A stretch of 64,000 nucleotides of DNA, from the NCBI GenBank assembly GCA_011799875.1, contig CM022301.1, forward strand, positions 213,921,888 through 213,985,887. The letters run 5' to 3'. The stretch is from Thinopyrum elongatum (lineage: Eukaryota; Streptophyta; Magnoliopsida; Poales; Poaceae). Made by a program: the position numbers and the translations under genes. This document shows positions 21,783-34,300 of this stretch, piece after piece; position 1 is the stretch's first letter, and each line of letters opens with the position of its first letter. Under the pieces are notes generated by a model. That model was given only the letters and a program-made list of their open reading frames with translations. It had not been told where the DNA came from and did not search any database.

Positions 21783-24700
21783 TGTGGAGCCCCCGACTCA
21801 ATCGTACACTAATCATACACGCAAACGTGTACGGTCAAGCACAGGGACTCACGGGAAGATATCACAACACAACTCTAACACAATCTAAACGGAGATCCTA
21901 AATATTACAGACCGGGGACCCGCAGATCCGAATACATAAGTCAATCATACAAATATTATCTGATTACAGACATAGTTAGACAAGTTTTGCCTTAAGAAGG
22001 TTAGCACAAACAATGACACTAGATCGAAAGGCGTTGGCCTCCTGCCTGGGAGCCTCCGATCCTACTCCTGGTCTGCTGGCTCGATCCAGTAGTACGTACC
22101 CTCTGGACCCTCCTGGTAGTAAGCTCCTAAGGTGGCATCTGGCTCCGGGGCTCCATCGTCTGGTGTATCATCAAGGTGGGGTATGGGGAAAAAGAGAAAA
22201 TAAAGCAACCGTGAGTACTCATCCGAAGTACTCAGCAAGCAAGGATCTATACTACATATGCAACATTATCAATGGAAAAAGGCTGTATATGTGGACTGGG
22301 CTGCAGAAATGCCAGAATAGAGAGAAGGCCTAGTCCTATTGAAGACTAGCATCTTCACGAAGCCATCATCTTGCAGCAGTAGAAGAGAGTAGAATAGCAT
22401 TTTATTTAGCAAACATGTTGAAGCAAAGCCTAGAGATCCTTCCTCGACTCCCAGCGAGAAAGCGATCCCGAAGCTTCAATTATGTAACAAGTATCCAGTT
22501 CAAGTAGTAGATTGGGATACACAAACTGAGCATCCTTTACCGTAGGACCGGCTATCGATAGATGATTCATCCCTGCAGGGGTGCACTACTGTTACCCAAC
22601 ACGCTCAATCAACTCTGGACGGACACACTTGCTGGGTAATGCCCGTCCTCGGAAGATCAACACGAAGCAACGCCCTACCTAGGCTCGGCAGAGAGGTCAG
22701 CACGCCGGACTAACCTATGCACCCAGAGGTCTTGGGCCATCGCCCTGGGCACCCTGCGCGTTGCGAGACTGGACGGGGTGCAGGCGCGACACTGAACTCG
22801 TCAGTGAAGTATCCAGCCCAATCCCGGCAATCAGCCCGCACGGTGAATCATGACGTCTGACGAGCTTTCGGGAGAAACGTACATCGCAGAGGGCCCCATA
22901 ACCATTATCCCGCGTGGTGGTAGTGCGTATAGGGCACGTCGACCCACTCAGATCACACACCCAAATTCAATAGGCTCAATTAGTATCACGCGGAGACAAT
23001 CAGAGTCTCTGATGCTCCGCCACAATATCACACTCGAGTGCCCTTCCGGCACACTCGACATCATAGATCCCCAGCGGGTACCCACCAGGGTGGTCCCGCC
23101 TGTAACAAAGGTCAAGGTAGCCGTGTGGTCATAACATCAAAGGGGAAAACCCGAGGAATCACCCTCGGCGGATTCCACTCGACGAAATCATCAGGGTGAA
23201 CGTATGAGGCATCACCCTCGAGGTTCACACTGAGGGGTCGCACGACAGAGCCGTATCGGAAGTGGAGAAGGAGGAATCACCCTCGATGACCACGACCGAA
23301 CAGCTACACTGCAGAGTATTCACCAGGAGTGCGTTACGAGGTATCACCCTCGGCACTCGATAGTTACTATGCAGAGTCGTACAACTAAAGGGGGTGTGAA
23401 GTGAGGTGTCGGTCTCTGGTCGACGATCACGTTGATCGAGTCATCGATGATCAAGCAGGGGCAACAAGGATAAGGTGGTGGGGGTCACTGATGGTTCACT
23501 ACCAACATATACTAGAAGTTTAACATAGGCAGGTAAGGTAACATTAAACAGGTTACAAAAGTAGGCTATGCATCAGAATAGGAGCAAACATTTAACAGTA
23601 GCAAAATCTAATGCAAGCAGGAGAAATGGAATGGGTGATATCTGGATGCTCAAAGGGGGGGCTTGTCTGGTTGCTCTGGCAAGAGAGAGGGGTCGTTAAC
23701 GGGCTGCTCGTCGGTAGTGTAGTCGTACCCAGGTGCAGCGTCGTCGGTCTCGGCGTCTATCAAGAGAGAAGGAGGGGGAGAGAAACAATAAATTCACAGC
23801 AATAATGCAAACAATATGTATGACATGCCTAAACGATATGCCTGGGTGTTCTACTGCCTAACTAAATGATTTAGTTAATTTAGGAATTTATTCGAATTTA
23901 TTTAATCAACAATGGGCACTATTCATTTATCGAATTCGGTCTAAAAGTTCAATGTTTATATAGCTAGGGGCATCTAACAGGAATACGGAGGGCGTATTCG
24001 GGTTCGTATCAGAATTCTGAGCAAGTTTCATATATAAATTATTTTCATCGGAGTTACGGATTATTTAATATGATTTTCTAAAGTTTTAAACATTTTCTGA
24101 ATTTAATTATTAATTTAAATTCGAATTATCCAGAATAGTGAATGATGACGTCAGCATGAGGTCAGGGTGCCGTCAGCAGGTCAACTCTGGCTGACTAGAG
24201 TCAAACCTGACAGGTGGGTCCTGTGGGACCCACATGTCAGTGACAGTGTTAACTAAACAGAGTTAGTTTAATCTAATTAACTTAATTAGACGGTGGGCCC
24301 TACTGGTCAGTGAGAGATTAGATTACTAATTAGCTAATTAATTAATTAACAGTTTTATTTATTTTTAATAAACGTTTAGCGGTGGGGCCCGCGTGTCAGT
24401 GAAACGGGTTGCCCAGTCAGCAGCCCTGACTGGTCAACGGACCCCACGGGGCCCAGTGGCAGTGGCACTGGGGGCGGGCCCCAGCTGGCCACGTCGGCGC
24501 CGGCCGCCGGAGACACGCCGGCGAGCGCCGGACGCGGCAGAGAACTCCGGCGAGCCCGGAAATGCGCTACGATGGGTCATTTTGCGCGCGGTCACTTGCG
24601 TTCGAACGAGAAGAGCGCCCCACATCAAACGGTGGTAGTTTCGCGACCTGGGACCGCCGGAATCGGTGCCGGCGACGAGCTGTGGCGGAGACCGAAATGG

Positions 24701-25862
24701 GAGCTAGTCGGGCTTGGCTTTGGAGCGCGCGAGCGGCCGTTCTAACTAGCTAGGCGAGGTATACGGCGCACAAGGTGCACGCCAGAGCAGTCGGGCGAGC
24801 CCGCAGCGGCTCGGGAGCACGAAAATGGCAGCGACGGCGGCGGACCGAGCACGGCGTCGGAGGCGGCTCGCTACAGGACTCGCGCGAGGCCAGAGAGAGA
24901 GAGGAGGAGGCGGGGCTCACATTGAACCTGCAGATGTGCTAGCGTGGGCTCGGGGAAGACTTGGGGCGGCAGATCAACGTCAGCGACCACCGGGCAGAGG
25001 CGGCAGAGATGGTAGCGATGGTGATGGAGGAGGGCCTCCCGGCTTGTTCTAGCCGGCGTAGCCAACGTCGAGGAGGCTGCTAGACACGTCGGAGCGACGA
25101 GGAGGGCTTGGTGGTCGCGCGATCTAGGAAGGCGCAGCCATGGCGACGTCGGGAGAGGTGAGGGGAACGAGGAGGAGGGCGAACGGGGCTGCTAGGGTTC
25201 GCCAGAGGGGTCGAGGGGACTCTTATCCATGGCGAGAGGGTGCGGCGCGCGCTGTCGTGCGAGGGAGAGGGGGGGCCTGGGGAGCGCGCGCGTGCGCGTT
25301 CGACAGCGGGGCGGCGGTGAGCAGTGAGAGGTGGAAGGAGGCGCGGGATGGGCTGGGCCGCGGCTGTAGCGAGCAGGCCTAGTGCACAGTAGCTTCTTTA
25401 GGCCTTTTTCCTTTGCTCTTTTTCTGTTTCTTTCTTTTCTGTTTTGTTAATTATTTGGGCCCCAAATGGATTTTGTAAAAAGTGTGAGCTAGTCCTTAAA
25501 TATCAGTGCACTATACCCTAACACCAAAAACTAGTTTGGGCAAAACATCATTTCATATTTGATCTAGATTAATTAAAAGGCTATTAAATATTATTTCCAG
25601 CCACTGTTAAAAGAGGTATGGGTCACCTAATTAATTTATTAAATGTTGGTTACAATTTTAGAATGGTCTCTGTAATATTTGTTAGTTATTGAACATTTTA
25701 GTTTCTATGTTGAACAACTCTTATTTTCCACTTACATTTAAATTTGAATTTGAGTTAGGAGTTGAAATGCAATATGATGCTATTGATGATTTGGCACTGT
25801 TAAACATGCTGACTTGTCATTATCAAAAGTGATTACTATGGCTAATGACATGGGGTGTTACA
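21783..25862 (-). repeat. Tekay element 5' LTR (4,080 bp)
   Basis: This is a complete LTR with intact TG...CA ends (minus strand TGTAACACCC...CTCCACA). It matches 1097-5155, with an extra short segment near 24805-24835. It has the same GC-rich segment at about 24400-25380. The ATCACCCTCG motif is repeated here too. No coding region is supported, although one 94-codon antisense frame is open in both LTRs. Confidence 0.95.
23956..23968 (-). promoter_or_regulatory. Candidate TATA box of the Tekay 5' LTR
   Basis: The minus strand has CTATATAAACATT about 1.9 kb downstream of the LTR's first base. It is conserved in the other LTR near 3270. The GC-rich segment would then lie in U3. The call rests on the motif only. 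Confidence 0.35.
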
Positions 25863-25867
25863 AGATG

Positions 25868-26594
25868 GGAGTTTTTAATATCCGGTTGTAGTGAACTTGA
25901 AACCAAACTCTTTAAAATACACCAACAGCGTGTATTACCGTGATGGTCTCTTTTCGACGGGGTTCGGGAAGAGAACATGGTGGGGTTGTGTTTGAATGTA
26001 AGTAGTTCAGGATCACTTCTTGATCATTAGCAGTTTGCGACCGTTTGCGTAGCTTCTCACCTTGTTCTTGTATTCGTAAGATAGCCACCATACTTATGCT
26101 TAGTGCTTGCTGCAACTCCACCACTTATCCATGCCTTTCCCATTTAAGCTTTGTTAGTCTTGATACCGTGGGTGATATGATTGCTGAGTCCCCATGGCTC
26201 ACAAAATACTACAACCACAGTTGCAGGTACCGTTGAGTCTGATGCAGGAGATGCCAGTGAGCTCCAGTGGGAGTTTGACGAGGATCGTGGTCGTTTCTAT
26301 GTTACCTATCCGGACGATCAGTAGAGGACCTAGTCGGAGTATCCGGGGATAGTAGCAGGGTGGTGTTTTCTTTTTATCTAGTCAGTAGTCAGACTCTACT
26401 ATATGTATGGATGATTGTATGATGATTGTCATATTTATGCTATTCTGGGGCAAGTGTTGCCTGGATCTCGTATTCTATCTATTCACTTGGTTGTATGAAT
26501 TTGTATGCCACCTTGCTACGCGTCCGAAATGCGATTGTGCCCCAAACATGAGTTCATCACGTGATTGGGATAGAATTGCATCTTGGGCGTTACA
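25868..26594 (-). mobile_element. Gypsy-type LTR, right part, ending TGTAACGCC on the minus strand
   Basis: This continues 1-1096 after the Tekay insertion. It ends GGGCGTTACA at 26594, so on the minus strand it starts TGTAACGCCC, a common Gypsy LTR start. The next base belongs to a Copia pol, so the end is precise. A plus-strand frame at about 26224-26323 ends EDRGRFYVTYPDDQ and stop; it is protein-like but unidentified. If this LTR belongs to a full or solo insertion in the Copia element, the duplicated target would begin ATAGC (26595-26599) and its partner lies outside the window. Confidence 0.65.
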
Positions 26595-28492
26595 ATAGCA
26601 CACCGTCTAAATCCATTGAGACGACACCGTATGAGTTGTGGTTTGGCAAGAAACCTAAGCTGTCGTTTCTTAAAGTTTGGGGATGTGATGCTTATGTCAA
26701 GAGGCTCAGCCTGATAAGCTCGAACCCAAATCGAAGAAGTGCGTCTTCATAGGATACCCTAAAGAGACCAATGGGTATACCTTCTACCACAGATCTGGGG
26801 GCAAGACCTTTGTTGCCAAGAATGGGTCCTTTCTAGAGAAGGAGTTTCTCTCGAAAGAAGTGAGTGGGAGTAGTAGAACTTGATGAGGTAATTGTACCTT
26901 CTCTCAAATTGGAAGGTAGCACATCACATAAAGCAGTTCCCGTGATGCTTACACCAACCGAAGAGGAAGCTAATGATGATAATCATGAAACTTTGGATCA
27001 AGTTACTACTGAACTTCATAGGTCGACCAGGGTACGTTCCGCAGCATAATGGTACGGTAATCCAGTCCTAGAAATCATGTTGTTAAACAATGGCGAACCT
27101 ACGAACTATGAAGAAGCTATGATGAGCCCGGATTCTGACAAATGGCTTCTGGCCATGAAATCCGAGATAGGATCCATGTATGAGAACAAAGTATGGACTT
27201 TGGTGGACTTGCCCGATGATCGGCAAGCCATATAGAATAAATGGATCTTTAAGAAGACAGACGCTGATGGTAATGTCACCATCTATAAAGCTCGACTTGT
27301 CGTAAAGGGTTTCCGACAAGTTCAAGGGGTTGACTACAATGAGACTTTCTCACCCGTAGCGATGCTTAAGTCTATTACAATTATGTTAGCTATTGCCGCA
27401 TTTTATGATTATGAGATCTGGTAAATGGACGTCAAAACAGCATTCCTTAACAGGTTTCTTTAGGAAGAGTTGTATATGATGCAACCAGAAGGTTTAGTCG
27501 ATCCTAAGGATGCTAACAAAGTATGCAAGCTCTAGTGATCCATCTATGGACTGGTGCAAGCATCTCGGAGTTGGAATATTCACTTTGATGAGGTGATCAA
27601 AGCTTTTGGTTTTATACAAACTTACGGAGAAGCTTGTATTTACAAGAAAGTGAGTGGGAGCGTTGTAGCATTTGTAATATTATATTTGGATGACATATTG
27701 TTGATTGGAAATGATATAGAATTTCTAGAAATAAAAGGATATTTGAACAAGAGTTTTTCAATGAAAGACCTCGAGACGCTTAATAGGCAAACTTACGGAT
27801 ATGGATTGCTTACATATTGGGCATCAAAATCTATAGAGATAGATCAAGATGCTTAATAGAACTTTCACAAAACACATACCTTGACAAAGTTTTGAAGAAG
27901 TTCAAAATGGATCAATCAAAGAAAGGGTTCTTGCCTGTATTGCAAGGTGTGAAGTTGAGTAAGACTCAAAGCCCCACCACAGCAGAAGAAAGAGAAAGGA
28001 TGAAGTTCATTTCCTATGCCTCAACCATAGGCTCTATAATGTATGCCATGTTGTGTACCAGACCTGATCTATGCCTTGCCATAAGTCTGGCAGGGAGGTA
28101 CCAAACTAATTCAGGAGTAGATCACTAGACAGCAGTCAAGAACATCCTGAAGTACCTGAAAAAGGACTAAGGACATGTTTCTCATTTATGGAGGTGACGA
28201 AGAGCTCGTCGTAAAGGGTTATGTCAATGCTAGCTTCGACACGGATCTGGATGACTCTAAGTCTCAAACCAGATACATATTTATATTGAATGGTGGAGCA
28301 GTCAGTTGGAGCATGGTAGCAGCATCTATAGTATGACATAAAGATTTGCAAAGTACACACGGATCTGAATGTTGCAGGCCCGTTGACTAAAACCTCTCTC
28401 ACAAGCAAAACATGATCAAACCCCAGAACTCATTGAGCGTTAATCACGTGGCGATGTCAACTAGATTATTGACTCTAGTGCAAGTGGGAGAC
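26595..28492 (+). pseudogene. Angela-type Copia pol remnant: integrase end, RT, RNase H
   Basis: The coding sense is plus. Readable segments are the integrase C-terminus (TTPYELWFGKKPKLSFLKVWG), the linker (RSTRVRSAA), RT (YKARLVVKGFRQVQGVDY, and YLDD encoded at 27683-27694) and RNase H remnants, followed by the polypurine tract GTGCAAGTGGGAGAC at 28478-28492. Many stops and small indels break it, for example TAG codons near 27230, 27420, 27460 and 27535. It begins abruptly where the Gypsy LTR ends. The gag, protease and 5' LTR are not in the window. Confidence 0.9.
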
Positions 28493-30244
28493 TGTTGGAA
28501 ATATATCCTATAGGCAATAATAAAATGGTTATTATCATATTTCTCGTTCATGATAAATGTTTATTATTCATGCTAGAATTGTATTGACCGGAAACTTAAA
28601 TACATGTGTGGATACATAAACAACACCGTGTCCCTAGTATGCCTCTACTAGACTAGCTCGTTGATCAAAGATGGTTAAGGTTTCCTGACCATGGACATGA
28701 GTTGTCATTCGATAACGGGATCACATCATTAGGAGAATGATGTGATGGACAGACCCAACCATAAGCTTAGCATCAGATCGTTTAGTTATTTGCTATAGCT
28801 TTCTTCATGTCAAGTATCTGTTCCTTAAACCATGAGATCATGCAACTTCCTAACACTGGAGGAATACTTAGTGTGTATCCAAACATCACTTCGTAACTGG
28901 GTGATCATAAAGGTGCTCCACAGGTATATCCAAAGGTGTTTGTTGGGTTGGCACGGATCGATACTAGGATTTGTCACTCTGTATGACGGAGAGATATCTC
29001 TAGGCCCTCTCTGTAATACAACATCACAAGAAGCTTGCAAGCATGTGACTAATGATTTTAGTCATGGGATCTTGTATTACGGAAACGAGTAAAGAGACTT
29101 CCCGGTAACGAGATTGAACTAGGTATGGAGATATCGACGATCGAATCTCGGGCAAGTAACATATCGCCGGACAAAGGGAATTGCATACGGGATTAACCGA
29201 ATCCTTGACATCGTGGTTCAACTGATAAAAGATCTTCGTGGAATATGTAGGAACCAATATGGACATCCAGGTTCCGCTATTGGTTATTGACCGAAGAGGT
29301 GTCTCGGTCATGTCTACATGATTCTCGAACCCGTAGGGTCCACACGCTTAATGTTCGGTGACACTAGAGTAATATTGGGATATGCATGTTGGTGACCGAA
29401 TGTTCAGAGTCCCAGATGGGATCCGGGACATCACGAGGAGCTCCGGAATGGTCCGGAGGTAAATATTTATATATGGAAAGTTGTTTTCAGGGTTCCGAAA
29501 AAAGTTTCAGTTTTTTCGATATTATACCGGGAAGCTTCCAGAAGGTTCTGGAAACTTCCGGAGGAGTCCAGAAGTCCACCAAGGGTTCCACCACGTCCCA
29601 AGGGTCAGCATGGGCTGAGGGGGGTGCCCTGGCCTTATTGGGCCAGGCGCACAAGTCCCTCAAGGCCGATGTGGCTTGGGAGAGGTGGAAAGTCCACCTG
29701 TGTATGGAAAATGAGGGAGTTGGACTAGGAGTCCAACTCCTCCCCCTTGGTACGCCCCTAGGGCTTCAAGGGTTGGCCACCACGCCCCTCCACCTATATA
29801 TAGAGGGGAGGGGAGCCCCCAAGAGGACACACAACCCCTTGGCCCCCTCTCTCTCCCATTACTTCGTAACTCCTCCGTCTTTGTTATTTCAGTAGCGCTC
29901 GGCGTAGCCCTGCCGGAATCACTCCACCATCATCACGGTCACGCCTTCGTGCTGCCGGCGATCCCATCTACTTCTCCTCCCTCGCTTGCTAGATCAAGGA
30001 GGAGGATATGTCATCGAGCCGTACATGTGCTGAACGCGGAGGTGCCGTCTGTTCGGTACTTCATCGGTTTGGATCGCGATTGGATCATGATGAGTACGAC
30101 TACATCAACCACGTGATATACGCTTCCGCTTAATAGTCTACGAGGGTACGTAGACACATTCTCCCTCTCGTTGTTATGCTTCTCCTAGAAAGATCTTGGC
30201 TGTTCGTAGGAATTTTTTTGATTTTCATGCAACGTTCCCCATCA
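28493..30244 (+). repeat. Angela/BARE1-type Copia 3' LTR (1,752 bp)
   Basis: It starts TGTTGGAAATAT right after the polypurine tract and ends AACGTTCCCCATCA. A TATA-type sequence CTATATATAG lies at 29794-29803. Length and ends fit the BARE1/Angela group. The bases directly after it, TTATG, continue the Tat-element LTR: the other Tat LTR has the same TTATGCTCCTCGAAC without interruption at 62571. This shows that the Copia element inserted there. Confidence 0.93.
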
Positions 30245-30502
30245 TTATGCTCCTCGAACATTGGAGCTCCCGCGCGACCCTTTTGCCTTCCATGTCCGAA
30301 TGCTGGCGTATGCGGCTGACTGGCGGTGAGGCATCTAAGTGCGCTATCTCCATCTGAGTGGATGGATTTTATCCGAGTGGATATTCAGAAGTGGGCATCT
30401 GAATGTACATATGGTCCTGGAACCTTATAATGATGGTGCGATGCCCTAGGTGGGCCTAGGGTGTCAGGTCCTTGACACTACCCTTAGTAGCTGACCCCGT
30501 CA
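30245..30502 (-). repeat. Tat element 3' LTR, remaining part, with adjacent polypurine tract
   Basis: This matches 62571-62809. Its inner end is ...GACCCCGTCA at 30502, that is TGACGGGG on the minus strand. Directly inside it the minus strand reads TTTGGGGGTAA, a fitting polypurine tract. The rest of this LTR lies beyond the Copia insertion, outside the window. Confidence 0.85.
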
Positions 30503-31255
30503 TTACCCCCAAATGGGTTGAGGTTTCATAGGATGAATTGGCTGAACCCTTGACTCGGACCGAGTGCTGCGGAAGCACTCAGAATCCATCACCAAGTGAT
30601 AACCTATCGTGACCTAAGCGAAACAATAATGGATTCTAGACTAGGAGTTTCCTGACTGATCGGGTTATGTTGATTGTTGGGTAAAACTTGGTGGCACTCG
30701 TATGTCTCTTGAAGAGATAGACTAGTGGTCCGTGTGTGGATGTGCCATGAAATTTGAGTGATGATGTCGGCGCGTGGGCTGACTCTACGAAGAGATGCCA
30801 CTCATTATCCTGGGGGAACGCCAGCCCAGGCCATCTCCGAGTCCAAGTTAATGAGACTCATGCCTTGGAGCCTACAAGAAGGGCCAAGTTAATCCATATA
30901 GGAGCGTTGAGCTCATCCCATTGCAGTCCTGAAGTTTACTTCACTTGGTTTGGATTATGTGTATGAGTGAACGATGACCCTTGGAGGGTGCTCGGTAGAC
31001 CGAAAGTGACTGTTTAGGAAAGAAATCAGGGGTGATCAATCGAATCGATATCCGGCTGAAATTCCGAGATTTGAAAACTTGCGCGCATATGGAAGCGGTT
31101 ACGCCGCAGCTACTGGGTAAAGTGGGAGCATGTGCCCTCGATTTTCGCCCCAAAAATCCATCACATGCCCCATTTCCTCTGCACAGCGCGCATCCCTGGC
31201 GCCATCAGATTTGAAGATCGACGATCATCGATTCGCGAAGCGGATTTACCTATGG
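30503..31255 (+). other. Non-coding spacer between Tat 3' LTR and antisense gene
   Basis: No gene is supported here. Short ORFs on both strands show no family match. It ends at the TATA box of the oppositely oriented gene, so its right end may hold that gene's promoter. Confidence 0.5.
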
Positions 31256-31264
31256 TATAAAATA
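31256..31264 (+). promoter_or_regulatory. TATA box of the antisense gene in the Tat element
   Basis: TATAAAATA lies about 70 bp before the first possible ATG (31328) of the plus-strand gene and is followed by a CT-containing leader. It points away from the retrotransposon's own transcription. Spacing and sequence are typical of a plant promoter. Confidence 0.6.
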
Positions 31265-31327
31265 GAGTTGGGCTAGGGTCAAAATTTACCAAATCCCCTT
31301 TCTATCCTCACTCGCTTCGGTGAACTC

Positions 31328-34300
31328 ATGACCCTGCCCTTCCACTCCACGCTAGAGTGCTCGGAGCCCATGGGAAGCATACAACAGCGAAGCTTGAGTG
31401 GGTGAAGAAATCACAGAAGGGCTCGTTGTCGAGCACCGGCCCTCCTCCTGGTCAAATCCAGGGGGATTTGCTCCCGTCGCGGGTCTCCAAGGTGGAAGTG
31501 TTGGAGCTCGTCACCGACGGGCTGATTTCGGAGCATGGATGGAGGTTGCCGGAGGCAGATGAAGTGGAGCCAGTGTCACAACACGATGAGTGCCTCCTCC
31601 TCCTCATGCACATCAAGCGAGGTTTCTCCATGCCACCTCACCCTTTCTTTCAGGGTTTTCTGAATTTTTTCAGAGCACAGTTCCATCATCTCCCACCAAA
31701 CGTTGTAGTGTATCTTTCCGCATTTGTTTCACTCTGCAGAACTTCATTGGCTGTCATCCCCATTGGGGCTTGTTCAAGCACATTTTCACCTGTCGGTCGA
31801 TGACCGTGAAGAAGGTTTTCCCTGATGGGGCCAAAACCAATGTTACCCAACAGTGTGGTGAGTTAGCAATACAGCTCCGGGGGAAGAGTGCCTTCCCTTC
31901 CATGAGCTTTCCTGATTCTGTCAAGGGCTGGCAGAACACTTGGTTCTGCTGCAAGAATGTTCCGAGAGTCGGTTCGACGATTGGTCTTCTGCCGTACTCG
32001 GGAGAGAGAGAGTAGTTGCTCCGTCGTCCCTCAAGATGACGAAGGAGGAGAAGGTAGAAGTAGGAATCTTAGTCGATGCCTTGGTGGGCATCGTGAGAGA
32101 TGGAGTTGGCGGGATGGACCTGCTCGAGGTCTTCCTCAGTCGGCGGATCCAGCCATTGCAAGAGAGGGCACATCCCATGTGGATGTACGAAGGTCTGAGT
32201 GACCCCACCCGAGTGCATCCCAAGGATCTGATTGAGAAGGAAGTGGAGGACAAGATCAAAGCCATCACCTCTATGCGCGACAATCTGCAAGGGGCGAGGA
32301 GAGTGGTGGCTTATGACCGGGACCGCCCGCCTGTTGTGGTAAATCTGCTTATGTTTGTCCAAATGATTCTGGTGATAAATTCATGTGACTCATTCTGACT
32401 TTGCAACTATTTTTCCAGCAGAGCTTCCAGAACATGATTTCCCTGGTGCCGAATGTCGACCGCACCCTGGAGATGTGGACAGTGACACCAAGTAACACTT
32501 TGACGAAGACAGCTATGCAGAGGATAGCGAAGAAGAAAAAGAGGACAGCGAAGAGGCAGAATCTTCTCTGTCCGAAAATGTGCCCAGAGAGCATCAGTCC
32601 TAGAGGAAAAATGACCCGAGTGTCTGTGCGCCCGGCGCTCAGGTGCCGAGTGCTCCTGTTCCAAGTGCGTGGAACCCGAAGCGCGGTCGAGCTGGATGTT
32701 CGGAGACTATGGAGAGGATGCCTAAGCAGGCCAAGCAAGCATCAAGCAAACCTCAGAAGGTTGTGGCCCTGCCTAAGATCAAGATGATTGTACCGGTGGC
32801 ATCAACGTAAGTAACGAGACCGAGTCCTTTGTTGTGTAAATTTGGATGGTTTTGTGATGGAGTGATCTTATAAACACAACGCTGAGACATCGAGGACCTC
32901 GCCTGATCTGAATGCTACTAGGAAGGGCCAGGCTGATGCTGATGTTGTGAATGCGGCAACTTCCAAAGGTGCTGACTGATTTGTTTCTAATTCATTCTCG
33001 AGTGACTTGCAAGCTGACGCTTAATATTAATGCGTGATTGCAGCGCCGGTGGACGTAATTCATCTTGAGGACAACGACAAGGCCGATCCGCCAAACCCAG
33101 AGGCTGGTGAAAAGGTGTCGACTGCTATTGAGAGCGTCATCTAAGAAGCCCCTCCAAGCTGAGTGAGTCAGGTCTCTTCGGCCAAAGCTGGCGTAGTGCC
33201 TGCGGGTCCGAATGCTTTGGTTTGGGCTAGTACTGAGCTCGTGGCTACTGCTCCAACTCCTCAACCAGGGCCAACTCCACCGTCTGCCCGAATCACCATG
33301 TTCACTCTGCAAAGAGTCTCGAAGGACCAAGTGGGGGCAAGCAAAGAGGCCATGATCCAAGTCGAAGTGATGAACAAGCACTTGAAAGAGGCGTATGACG
33401 CCAGCGAGGCTCCGAAGACCAATGTTCGAGTAAGTACTATTGTAAGTACATTTTCCAGTTGATATCTTCAGGCTTTTGGTTTTCCTTTGTCTTCCGAGTG
33501 GATGATTGTATTTCCACCAGTGGGTTTGCACGGAGTACACCCACTGGGTGTTTTTCTTCCGGTAGGGGCACGCTGAGTGCACCCACTGGGTGTAATCTCT
33601 GAGACTGCTATCGACCGTTTGCAGTCAGCGGGAGTCTTAGAACTTAGGTTTTTGTTTGATTGTGAAGCTCACTCGGATTTCTTAGAGTTTATCCGAGCCA
33701 GATTTTCTCGGTGGGGGCACACTAAGTGCACCCACTAGGTGTAGTCGGCGGGCGTCTATAGAACTTAGCATCTTTTCTTTGAGTACGATCGTCAATTGAT
33801 TTTTTTTGTGGATTGTCTGGGTGGAAGTCCTCCAATGGGGGCACGCTGAGTGCACCCACTGGGTGTAATCCCCGAGAGTGTTGTTGATTGCAGGCAATCG
33901 GCAGGAGTCTTTATAACTGAAATTTTGTTGATTCTTGCACTCGGAGTACAACCCTCCACTCGGCTAGCCAAGTGGATGCCGGGGTTTCTGGAACCCTAGT
34001 AGAGCTAGTTTGTTTGAGGTTCTTGAATTGGTTGAGCTTGTTCCTTCCTTCGAAGGTATACTTCAGTATTTGGTAGCTTGTTTCTTCCTTAGAAGGAATA
34101 TTTTAGTATCTGGTACTGATCGAGCTTGTTCCTCCCTTAGAAGGATCTTTGTCTTGTTGCCGACTGATTTTCTCTCTGTCTTTGCAACAGAGAACTTATG
34201 AGCTCGGGACTCATTAAGCTACCATGGAGAAGGAGGTGCTGCAGCTTCATCGGGATTTGGACGTGGAGAGGCACAAGAGTGCTCGCTTTGACCAAGAGAA

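Larger units (their letters stand above)
1097..25862 (-). mobile_element. Complete Ty3/Gypsy chromovirus, Tekay/Del clade, minus strand, carrying a CACTA insertion
   Basis: Both LTRs are present: 5' LTR at 21783-25862 and 3' LTR at 1097-5155. On the minus strand the 5' LTR reads TGTAACACCCC...CTCCACA. A perfect 5-bp target duplication AGATG flanks the element (1092-1096, 25863-25867). A primer binding site for initiator tRNA-Met follows the 5' LTR. The order is upstream ORF, gag, protease, RT, RNase H, integrase, chromodomain. The element is 24,766 bp with the 10.7-kb CACTA insert and about 14 kb without it. The chromodomain and the very long LTRs point to the Tekay/Del clade. It cannot move by itself: the polyprotein has two nonsense codons plus the insertion. 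Confidence 0.95.
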
